Shown here piece after piece: positions 35,668-42,153 of a DNA stretch of 43,077 nt. The position numbers and the translations under genes are program-made. The stretch covers positions 33,209 to 76,285 of the forward strand of contig SWDO01000021.1 of NCBI GenBank assembly GCA_005116895.1. Reading direction: 5' to 3'. The notes beneath the pieces were generated by a model, which saw only the letters and a list, made by a program, of their open reading frames with translations, had not been told where the DNA came from and ran no database searches. Each line of letters begins with the position of its first letter. The first letter of the stretch is position 1. This DNA is from Nitrospira sp. Its GTDB lineage: Bacteria > Nitrospirota > Nitrospiria > Nitrospirales > Nitrospiraceae.

Positions 35668-36701
35668 GGTTTCTCTTCTACCACAGGCTGGGATTGACTC
35701 TCTTCAATATCCCGTTGAATCAGCTCGTGCACATGGCCTTCCGCCATGCGCTTGGCTCGTCGAATCGCATTCTTAATAGCCTTCGCTGATGATCGGCCAT
35801 GGCAAATCATCGTAATTCCATTGACGCCCAACAATGGGGCGCCGCCGAACTCAGCATAATCCGTTTTGCGTTTCAGATTCATCAACGGCCCAGCCATCAA
35901 CGGATACGCAAGGCGACCGATGAAACTACCCGCGATCTCCTTGAGCAACAGCTTCTTTATCATCTCAGCCACGCCTTCGGAGATCTTCAAGGCGACGTTC
36001 CCGATAAACCCGTCGCAGACGACAATATCGGCAACGCCGCTATACACATCGCGCCCCTCAACATTTCCGACGAAATTCATCGAACTGCCTTTGAGGAGCT
36101 TGAACGCTTCTTTGGTGACTTCGTTGCCCTTGCTGTCTTCTTCGCCGATGCTCAGAAGACCGACACGGGGATTTGGTTTCCCGAGCAAATGCTTTCCATA
36201 CTCATGGCCCATCACGGCGAATTGCTCGAGATGCTTAGCGGTGCAGTCGACGTTGGCCCCCACATCGAGCATGATCGCTTCCCCGCCCAGCGTCGGCAGG
36301 CTGGTGGCAATCGCCGGCCGCTCCACCCCCTTCGTCAGTCCTAACACGAAGAACGACGCCACCATGCTCGCCCCGGTGTTCCCAGGGCTCACAACCCCGT
36401 GGGCATAGCCGTTCTTGACCAACTCAGTTGCTACCCAAATCGACGAGTCCCGCTTCTTCCGAGCGACGGCAGCCGGCGACTCATGCATTCCGACGACCTG
36501 AGACGCATGCCGAATGGTGAGGCGTGAATCGTGACTGGACTGACGCGCACATTCCTGTTTGAGGATTGTTTCGTCACCGACGAGAATGACCTCGACGTCA
36601 AACTCTTTCACCGCCTGAAGAGCACCCTCGACACAGGGTGCGGGGCCATGATCCCCCCCCACCGCGTCAAGCGCGATCGTCATGCGAGATGGTGTACTCA
36701 C
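35664..36701 (-). CDS. plsX: Phosphate acyltransferase PlsX
   Basis: 345 residues. It makes acyl-phosphate from acyl-ACP for phospholipid synthesis. Typical pieces: MTIALDAVGGDHGPAPCVEGAL at the start, GVVSPGNTGASMVA near 110, PALATSLPT-like segment with MLDVGANVDC near 150, and VCDGFIGNVALKISEG near 235. It overlaps fabH by four bases and follows rpmF after a 98-nt gap. Confidence 0.95.
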   Translation of the reverse strand: MSTPSRMTIALDAVGGDHGPAPCVEGALQAVKEFDVEVILVGDETILKQECARQSSHDSRLTIRHASQVVGMHESPAAVARKKRDSSIWVATELVKNGYAHGVVSPGNTGASMVASFFVLGLTKGVERPAIATSLPTLGGEAIMLDVGANVDCTAKHLEQFAVMGHEYGKHLLGKPNPRVGLLSIGEEDSKGNEVTKEAFKLLKGSSMNFVGNVEGRDVYSGVADIVVCDGFIGNVALKISEGVAEMIKKLLLKEIAGSFIGRLAYPLMAGPLMNLKRKTDYAEFGGAPLLGVNGITMICHGRSSAKAIKNAIRRAKRMAEGHVHELIQRDIEESQSQPVVEEKP

Positions 36702-36799
36702 GGATGGTGTTGGAAAGACTGGCTGAACACGCGTCGCCCCCTGGGCTCACGTCAGACGTGCTGGGAAACTCGCGCCATGGACCGAATTGGACAACCTGC

Positions 36800-36985
36800 T
36801 CACGCCTCTTCGACCTGAATGACGGCCTTGCCTTTATAGGTCCCACAGTTCAAACAGGTGTAATGCGGCAGCTTCATCTCGTGGCACTGTGGACACACCG
36901 CCATCCCCGGAGGGGTCATACGCAGCTTTTGGGTACGACGCTTGTCGCGTCTCGCCCGTGAATGTTTATGCTTTGGATTGGGCAT
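36800..36985 (-). CDS. rpmF: Ribosomal protein bL32
   Basis: 61 residues. PNPKHKHSRARRDKRRTQ start and a zinc site made of CPQC and CLNC (CxxC pairs at about 31/34 and 44/47). This is the zinc-containing form of L32. It is in the classical yceD-rpmF-plsX-fab order. ATG 36985 has AAGGAG upstream. Confidence 0.96.
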   Translation of the reverse strand: MPNPKHKHSRARRDKRRTQKLRMTPPGMAVCPQCHEMKLPHYTCLNCGTYKGKAVIQVEEA

Positions 36986-37020
36986 GATGACTCCTTCTTC
37001 TGTTCGATTCGGACCACCCT

Positions 37021-37620
37021 TCAGCTCTCACCGGGGTCCCTCAGCTTGTCTTTCATCGTCCGCAACACCTGAAACGGGTTGCCCGTCTGCTCTTCACGAC
37101 AACGACACGGACCTGCATTTAAATCTTTCCCACAACGAGGACAGAGGCCGAGACAGTCGTCGGAACACAGCGGGTGCATTGGCGAAGCAAGAATCAATTG
37201 TTCCCGCAACATCGGCGCCAGCTCCAGATGATCGCCCACATAGTAATACAGGTCATCATTCTGCTCTTCAGGCTCGGCCTCAACCGCCGGTGTCTCTTTT
37301 CTATGCCGTGGATCGGTTCGCTTTGCGGCAGTCGTCACCGCCTTTATCTTTACTTCACGTTCGTAGGCCACATGGATGGAAAAGGCCATCGGCTCGTCAA
37401 AATCCTTGAGGCAGCGCACGCATTGACGGATCGCCGTTCCTTCCACCACTCCAGTCACGCAAATCGTACGATCAACCGCGCGAAGATCAAGTCCGATCGC
37501 CAAGGGCCCTCGAATGCACACATCCGCATCCGTCAGTGCCAACTCTTCGCCCGTCAAGTCTCCCGACAACGAGAGTCCCTCTGCCGTGATATCCGCGATT
37601 TTCGGTGTCAACACATCCAT
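37021..37620 (-). CDS. yceD: YceD/DUF177 family protein
   Basis: 199 residues from ATG 37620. A GTG at 37677 would add 19 residues and start 5 nt after rpsR; the ATG is preferred because GGGGGTG precedes it and family members begin near this point. The conserved core is CVRCLKDFDEPM (C-x-x-C near 80), DDLYYYVGDHLELAPMLREQLILASPMHPLC, then a zinc-like C-terminal DCLGLCPRCGKDLNAGPCRC. The family is consistently linked to rpmF and 23S rRNA or ribosome assembly. Confidence 0.88.
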   Translation of the reverse strand: MDVLTPKIADITAEGLSLSGDLTGEELALTDADVCIRGPLAIGLDLRAVDRTICVTGVVEGTAIRQCVRCLKDFDEPMAFSIHVAYEREVKIKAVTTAAKRTDPRHRKETPAVEAEPEEQNDDLYYYVGDHLELAPMLREQLILASPMHPLCSDDCLGLCPRCGKDLNAGPCRCREEQTGNPFQVLRTMKDKLRDPGES

Positions 37621-37682
37621 GGTCACCCCCGACAGCGTACCGCTGCCCCATCCCGATGCATCGAAATCGCCTTTCACGTTCG

Positions 37683-37931
37683 TTATCGCTCCTCGGCAAA
37701 GCTAATGATTGCGATATGCCGAGCCCGCTTGACAGCCACCGTCAGTTCACGCTGATGACGCATGCAATTCCCGGAAATACGGCGCGGAACGATGCGCCCG
37801 CGCTCCGACAGAAAATTTCTGAGCAGACCCGCGTCTTTGAAATCAATCGGCGCCTTTTCCAAACAAAATCTGCAGGGACGCCTCCGCTGAAACAATCGCC
37901 CCCCGCCACGTTCGTTATCACCTCGATCCAT
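37683..37931 (-). CDS. rpsR: Ribosomal protein bS18
   Basis: 82 residues. [56 protein letters not shown] is unmistakable S18, with three cysteines (C20, C23, C56) that could bind zinc. It is part of rpsF-ssb-rpsR. The usual next gene rplI (L9) is absent; yceD follows instead. Confidence 0.97.
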   Translation of the reverse strand: MDRGDNERGGGRLFQRRRPCRFCLEKAPIDFKDAGLLRNFLSERGRIVPRRISGNCMRHQRELTVAVKRARHIAIISFAEER

Positions 37932-37955
37932 TACTGCCTCCTCATGCTCCTGCCA

Positions 37956-38354
37956 TTAACCTTCTTCACCCATTTCATAGCCAGGCTCGTCGTGCACTGG
38001 AGATTCGGCACTGGGACCACTTTCTTGGCGCTTGGGCATGAATGTCACAGTCTGTGCAACCACCTCGTGCTTGCTGCGCTTTTGCCCGTCTTCCGTTTCC
38101 CATCGGCGTTGCTGCAACCGACCTTCGACGATCGCCCCGTTGCCTTTGCTGAGATACTGCCCACAATGTTCCGCCTGCTTGCCGAATACGACGATATCAA
38201 CAAAACACACTTCTTCCTTCAAGTCATCACCCTGCTTAAACCGACGGCTCACCGCCAAGCCAAAACTCGCCACCGGGGTCCCGCTCGGCGTATACCGAAG
38301 CTCAGGATTCCGGGTGAGGTTTCCCATCAGAATGACTTTGTTAAACCCGGCCAC
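37956..38354 (-). CDS. ssb: Single-stranded DNA-binding protein
   Basis: 132 residues. OB-fold start FNKVILMGNLTRNPELRYTPSGTPVASFGLAVSRRF, then FVDIVVFGKQAEHCGQYLSKGNGAIVEGRLQQRRWE. The tail is short and ends GYEMGEEG rather than the usual acidic DDDIPF peptide that recruits partner proteins. It overlaps the end of rpsF by 14 nt and lies 24 nt before rpsR, the classical rpsF-ssb-rpsR arrangement. Confidence 0.95.
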   Translation of the reverse strand: MAGFNKVILMGNLTRNPELRYTPSGTPVASFGLAVSRRFKQGDDLKEEVCFVDIVVFGKQAEHCGQYLSKGNGAIVEGRLQQRRWETEDGQKRSKHEVVAQTVTFMPKRQESGPSAESPVHDEPGYEMGEEG

Positions 38355-38688
38355 CGTCGGACTCCTGCGCTGAGGCTTCTACTGGATGCCGTTCCACTAA
38401 GGGTTTCTCGTGATGGATCGTCAGAAATTTGATGATGTTGTCTTCCAATCGATACGCCCGTTCGAGTTCACCGACGGTATTGTTCGGCGCCTTAAAGTAG
38501 AAATAGGCGTAGGTCCCCTTCCGCTCGCGACGCACTTCGTAGGCGAGTTTTTTCTTTCCTAAATTCTCGGCTTTGATGAATTCTGCGCCGGTCTTATCGG
38601 CGACGTTTTTCATCTTGTCGATGAGCGTCTTCGTCTCCTCATCGGAGACGGACGGACGAATAATAAACAGAGACTCGTAGAGCTCCAT
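38341..38688 (-). CDS. rpsF: Ribosomal protein bS6
   Basis: 115 residues. LYESLFIIRPSVSDEETKTLIDKM start and GKKKLAYEVRRERKGTYAYFYFKAP are typical S6. ATG 38688 has AGGAGG eight bases upstream. It is the first gene of the 9-kb block, behind the promoter at 38769-38798. The roughly 74-nt leader contains hairpins (ACGCC/GGCGT and CTGG/CCAG) and could hold an S6:S18 autoregulatory site, which is known in other bacteria; that is inference. Confidence 0.95.
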   Translation of the reverse strand: MELYESLFIIRPSVSDEETKTLIDKMKNVADKTGAEFIKAENLGKKKLAYEVRRERKGTYAYFYFKAPNNTVGELERAYRLEDNIIKFLTIHHEKPLVERHPVEASAQESDGGRV

Positions 38689-38768
38689 GCAGCGATCCTC
38701 CTGGACAAAGGCCCCCGAACCAGTCGAGAGCGAGGTGTAGGACGCCTATTTGGCGTAAAGAACGCTGG

Positions 38769-38798
38769 ACCGTAGCACAGGGGAGAAACGACTGTCAA
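38769..38798 (-). promoter_or_regulatory. Promoter of the rpsF operon
   Basis: On the minus strand TTGACA (38793-38798) and TACGGT (38769-38774) are separated by 18 nt. The expected start is near 38762, giving a 74-nt leader to rpsF. Confidence 0.8.
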
Positions 38799-39139
38799 AC
38801 AAACGGCAGGAGGAACAGTGAGTTATCATGTTGTTGGACTCAATTTTCTTTAGCCCTGTCCGAACGATATAACCCCAGGCATAAAAAGGCCAATGCCCCG
38901 ATATGGCAATACGGAGGCGTCGTAGCAGGAACGTGTTCGATCAATCACACTATGTTCTCGAAAGTTTGTAGCTGCTGCCATCTACTCTCACCAAACCAGC
39001 CATACATCGTCCATGGGTTGCTGGCCGAAAGCTTCGGAATCGCGACACTGGCCGTACTCAATCTCCAACTGCCTGAGCCGACATGGAGCGCTAATGGCAA
39101 CTGATCCACCATGAGCATGCCAGCGATCGATTCATATCC
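38799..39139. other. Spacer between rpsF promoter and Fic operator
   Basis: 341 nt without a supported gene. A minus-strand frame (38945-39157) would read NPWTMYGWFGESRWQQLQTF near its end, unusually rich in Trp. It has no ribosome site, and its 5' part runs into the Fic operator, so it is at most a decayed fragment. Confidence 0.4.
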
Positions 39140-39170
39140 ATGAGTTATAGAAAGCACTTCTATAACTCAT
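39140..39170. promoter_or_regulatory. Operator O1 upstream of fic (perfect 13-bp inverted repeat)
   Basis: Arms ATGAGTTATAGAA (39140-39152) and its exact reverse complement (39158-39170) flank a 5-nt spacer; total 31 bp. It has the architecture of a dimeric repressor site. The half-site GAG(T/C)TATAG recurs in O2, 15 nt further downstream. Confidence 0.75.
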
Positions 39171-39184
39171 TTAATTGCTCTATT

Positions 39185-39215
39185 ATGAGCTATAGGGGAA
39201 TGACTTATCGCTCAT
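39185..39215. promoter_or_regulatory. Operator O2 overlapping the fic start codon
   Basis: A second 31-bp site with the same geometry. The left arm ATGAGCTATAGGG and the right arm ACTTATCGCTCAT match as inverted repeats at 10 of 13 positions around a 5-nt spacer. Its last two bases are the first two of the fic ATG (39214). Its centre is 45 bp from that of O1, about four helical turns. The weak ribosome site (GGGGA) lies inside it. Confidence 0.7.
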
Positions 39216-40335
39216 GACATGGAATTGGCAGCAAGAGAATTGGCCGAACTTCATTTATGACAGGGAAGTTCTTGCTCCGAACGAAACACAATTTATCCAT
39301 GAAGCGGGAATGGTTCATGGCGCCACCAAACATCTCACGGAGGGGGAGAAGTCGCAGCTTACCATCGATCTCATCAGCAATGAAGCCGTCACCACTTCGG
39401 AGATCGAGGGAGAAATCCTCAACCGTGACTCCGTACAATCATCCATTCGCCGGAACTTCGGGTTAGATACGGATAACAGGAAAATCCCTCTCGCTGAACA
39501 AGGTGTTGCCGCCCTAATGTCCGACCTCTATCAGCACTCCGGCACCGCGCTCTCTGATGAACAGTTGTTCGACTGGCATGCGATGCTGATGCGTGGACGG
39601 AAGGACCTGACGATCGGAGCGTACCGAACGACACAGAATCCGATGCAAGTGGTGTCAGGCCCCATCGCAACACCCAAGGTCCATTTCGAAGCACCGCCAT
39701 CGTACAGAGTCCCAGTGGAGATGAACCGATTTCTCGCATGGTTCAACCACACGGCACCGGAAGGACAGCAGCCGCTCCCAGCACTGACACGGACAGGCAT
39801 CGCACACCTATACTTCGAATCAATCCATCCATTTGAAGACGGCAATGGGCGGATTGGGCGAGCGCTGTCGGAAAAAGCCTTGTCCCAGAGCGTGGGCAGA
39901 CCGACGCTCATCGCACTGTCTCAGACGATCTGCCGGAATAGGAAGGCCTATTATCAGGCGCTTGAGGACAACAATAAGGATTTGGACATCACGGACTGGC
40001 TCATCTATTTCTCACGAACGGTTCTGGACGCGCAGCAGTACACCCAGCGCCTCATCGATTTTCTCATTGCCAAAACCAGGCTGTATGATCGGCTACTTGG
40101 CAAGCTCAATGAACGGCAAGACAAAGCACTGGCACGCATGTTTCGAGAAGGATTGGACGGATTCAAAGGCGGATTGAGCGCCGAGAATTACCTAAAGATC
40201 ACCAACACCTCCAGAGCCACCGCCACCAGAGATCTGCAGAACCTCGTTGAACTGGGCGCGCTCCGAAAAACCGGCGAACTCAAACACACCCGATACTGGC
40301 TGAGCATTCTCAAAGAGCCCATCGAACAATCGTAG
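39214..40335 (+). CDS. Fic family protein with C-terminal winged-helix domain
   Basis: 373 residues. Fic proteins usually AMPylate target hydroxyls. The N-terminal DUF4172-like region (WQQENWPNFIYD) is followed by an inhibitory helix motif T61-SEI-E65-G66. The catalytic loop HPFEDGNGRIGR starts at H205, with all key residues intact. The C-terminus (about 325-370) is a winged helix-turn-helix (LSAENYLKITNTSRATATRDLQNLVELGALRKTGE), so the protein could bind DNA and repress its own gene through O1/O2. It stands alone on the plus strand with no antitoxin partner gene, consistent with the built-in inhibitory helix. Confidence 0.93.
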   Translation: MTWNWQQENWPNFIYDREVLAPNETQFIHEAGMVHGATKHLTEGEKSQLTIDLISNEAVTTSEIEGEILNRDSVQSSIRRNFGLDTDNRKIPLAEQGVAALMSDLYQHSGTALSDEQLFDWHAMLMRGRKDLTIGAYRTTQNPMQVVSGPIATPKVHFEAPPSYRVPVEMNRFLAWFNHTAPEGQQPLPALTRTGIAHLYFESIHPFEDGNGRIGRALSEKALSQSVGRPTLIALSQTICRNRKAYYQALEDNNKDLDITDWLIYFSRTVLDAQQYTQRLIDFLIAKTRLYDRLLGKLNERQDKALARMFREGLDGFKGGLSAENYLKITNTSRATATRDLQNLVELGALRKTGELKHTRYWLSILKEPIEQS

Positions 40336-40386
40336 CCTTGAAAGGCCTTGTTGTGAGTACCGTGACAGCGACCGTACCACTCCTGT

Positions 40387-40536
40387 CCCAAGGGAAGAAG
40401 GAGCGCCAAGAAGTACATGACCATCACCGGTGCGTCAAAGGCCACGGCCACGCGCGACTTACAAGACCTGTCTGAGAAGCATATCCTCGTCCCCACCGGG
40501 GGCGGACGAAGCACGCATTACAAAGTTAATCTGTAA
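40387..40536 (+). pseudogene. Remnant of a second Fic gene (C-terminal winged helix only)
   Basis: The frame reads SAKKYMTITGASKATATRDLQ, then DLSEKHILVPTGGGRSTHYKVNL and a TAA at 40534. It aligns with residues of the wHTH of the intact Fic protein just upstream (NYLKITNTSRATATRDLQNL) but is clearly diverged, so it derives from a different fic gene. Stop codons lie upstream in frame (40354, 40363), so the catalytic part is gone. A small 39-residue product could still be made from the ATG at 40417, which has AAGGAG twelve bases upstream. Confidence 0.75.
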
Positions 40537-40667
40537 CCTCACGACTAACAACCTGAAGCGCGCCGGTTTCGCAAAGGCCTACGACAGCTTAATATTTAAG
40601 GCTGGCATACGGCCCTCATCACTCACATCCATTGACTCCCGCCTAGCACCTGCTAGGCTTAGACTCG

Positions 40668-40994
40668 ATGAGAACGATTCTGGTTCAGTGGACTGCGGTT
40701 GCCTCTGTCGTCATCCTCGCCACCGTGGTCTCGGCACAAGGCCCTGATTCATCCCCCCTCCAGCCGCGCACAGGTCGTGCCATTCAGAGCGACTCCCCGC
40801 TCCCGATGCAAACCAAACGTGGGCGGTGCAATCCCGCCTCCACCAGGTGTCAGCTGCCACGCCATCGCGTACAGCCCACAGACTCTGATCTCAATCAACG
40901 GACGCAGTCAGGCCCTCGCTTGAGAAACGAAAGCTTGTTGAACAACCACAGCCGTATCGGCGCCACCATCGATAGGCCAGCAACCACGCCTTAG
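40668..40994 (+). CDS. Possible exported protein, unknown (may be frameshifted)
   Basis: 108 residues. The first 23 form a convincing signal peptide (MRTILVQWTAVASVVILATVVSA before QG). The remainder is Arg/Pro/Ser-rich and lacks secondary-structure-like patterning. In the neighbouring frame the sequence VGGAIPPPPGVSCHAIAYSPQTLISING looks more protein-like, so the gene may carry a frameshift shortly after the signal peptide. TTGACT (40633-40638) and TAGGCT (40655-40660) form a plausible promoter just upstream. The spacers on both sides (40537-40667, 40995-41058) hold nothing recognised. Confidence 0.35.
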   Translation: MRTILVQWTAVASVVILATVVSAQGPDSSPLQPRTGRAIQSDSPLPMQTKRGRCNPASTRCQLPRHRVQPTDSDLNQRTQSGPRLRNESLLNNHSRIGATIDRPATTP

Positions 40995-41058
40995 CAACTC
41001 CACTCCACCGCCTGTTTTTTTTAATACAGCCACAACAAACCAGCGATGCACGATACAA

Positions 41059-41072
41059 GGTCAGACCCCACT
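41059..41072. repeat. GTCAGACCCC-type repeat, 3' of the lipoprotein gene
   Basis: GGTCAGACCCCACT matches, in inverse orientation, the TGGGGTC(A/G)G words at 41946-42011 and 42126-42153. It lies six bases beyond the lipoprotein stop codon. Confidence 0.55.
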
Positions 41073-41078
41073 TTCTTT

Positions 41079-41807
41079 TCAGTCGGGCCAGTGGGTTGAT
41101 CCTCGGCTGTCCCATGACCAGCCAAAAGAAGGGCTATCCCTCGTTGTACGCACCGGACAACCCCGAATCGGTAAAGGAAACCTTATGTTCTCCTGTGCCG
41201 ATGCCTTGTCCAACTGCGCAGCGACATCCATGACAAACTTCCTCAATAGTAATTCTTGTGGACGATCATACTTGTCCCTGTTTTCGTATCCGCCAATAAT
41301 GCCTGCGACAACATCTGGATACACGATCAATGGTGCCCACAGAAATGCCCTTACACGATATTGATAGACAATGCCCCCGATAGTGGTTCTTCCCTTTGCA
41401 TCCATTGCGGAAACCTGGAAACGGAGATGGGTATCGTGGACGTAATAACCCGGAATTGCGGAAAAAGTGAATAGCGAGAGACGAAGAGATAATTCTTCTA
41501 AGGGAGACTTTGAATATTGCTCAGGAGTAACAAGGAAGTGAAAAAACGGCTTATTGCCTAGCGGTGTTCCAGACCTAGTCTGTATACCGAAATCCCGCAG
41601 CAGTACCCGCTCGATTCGCTGGGTCCAATCTTTCCTGACAGCACTATTAGGATCGCAGATGTCAAACGTTACATCACCCAACGAGAGAGGCCTGGGGGAA
41701 GGGACTTCTGGGGTATCCACGGAAGTGATGCCGATCATGCACCCTTGTAGCCCAAGAGCAAGCGACATGACACTGCTCACGCTCAGTTTGCAAAGCTTTG
41801 AGAGCAA
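41079..41807 (-). CDS. Lipoprotein, unknown function
   Basis: 242 residues from TTG 41807, chosen because GGGAGG lies just upstream and the protein then starts with a short lipoprotein signal (MLSKLCKLSVSSVMSLALGLQGC) whose lipobox LQGC makes C23 the lipidated residue. A longer frame from 41912 would bury this signal. The mature part has a conserved-looking domain (LGDVTFDICDPNSAVRKDWTQRIERVLLRDFG, GYYVHDTHLRFQVSAMDAKGRTTIGG). No family is recognised. It is probably anchored in the periplasmic membrane leaflet. The extreme C-terminus (SPSFGWSWDSRGSTHWPD) runs up to a GTCAGACCCC-type repeat and may have been altered by it. Confidence 0.7.
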   Translation of the reverse strand: MLSKLCKLSVSSVMSLALGLQGCMIGITSVDTPEVPSPRPLSLGDVTFDICDPNSAVRKDWTQRIERVLLRDFGIQTRSGTPLGNKPFFHFLVTPEQYSKSPLEELSLRLSLFTFSAIPGYYVHDTHLRFQVSAMDAKGRTTIGGIVYQYRVRAFLWAPLIVYPDVVAGIIGGYENRDKYDRPQELLLRKFVMDVAAQLDKASAQENIRFPLPIRGCPVRTTRDSPSFGWSWDSRGSTHWPD

Positions 41808-41945
41808 CAGTTCCTCCCAAATGTAAAGCCTGAGCCTAACTATGGAGTCTGCTGACCAGCCTAGTCCACCAGACAGACTGCAAAGTGATTCGTGATCGTC
41901 ATGTACATTCAATCACTTGTCAACCTTATCTACACTCACAGTCAT

Positions 41946-42011
41946 CTGGGGGTCAGGCCTTCAGTACACTACCTTAAGCCGCAATGTAATCTGGGGTCGG
42001 ATCTTACATTG
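41946..42011. repeat. GGGGTC-type palindromic repeats between lipoprotein and IS110
   Basis: CTGGGGGTCAGGCCT (41946-41960) is followed by CAATGTAA (41982-41989) and TTACATTG (42004-42011), an exact 8-bp inverted repeat whose loop holds CTGGGGTCGG. They resemble REP-like palindromes. The rest of 41808-42125 shows no gene. Confidence 0.6.
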
Positions 42012-42125
42012 TGCATCACGAGGCCGGTTTGATTCTCGATGCGAAAAGTGTGTCGGGAACCATCTTCTGGCTAGCCCTCATCCCCCTCATATTGTTTCCT
42101 CTCATGTCTGCTCTTTAGCATCACT

Positions 42126-42153
42126 TTTGGGGTCACACTTCTGGGGTCAGACA
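42126..42153. repeat. Tandem GGGGTCA words at the 3' end of the IS110 transposase gene
   Basis: TTTGGGGTCACAC (42126-42138) and TCTGGGGTCAGACA (42140-42153) are near-identical direct repeats. The transposase stop codon (TCA on the plus strand, 42147-42149) lies inside the second. Confidence 0.6.

Noticed and set aside
38945..39157. 70-residue Trp-rich minus-strand frame next to the Fic operator
   Set aside because: No ribosome site or promoter, and its start lies in the operator; at most a fragment.
39214..40335. Fic as part of a two-gene toxin-antitoxin pair
   Set aside because: No small antitoxin gene precedes or follows it; the inhibitory motif (T61...E65-G66) is within the protein.
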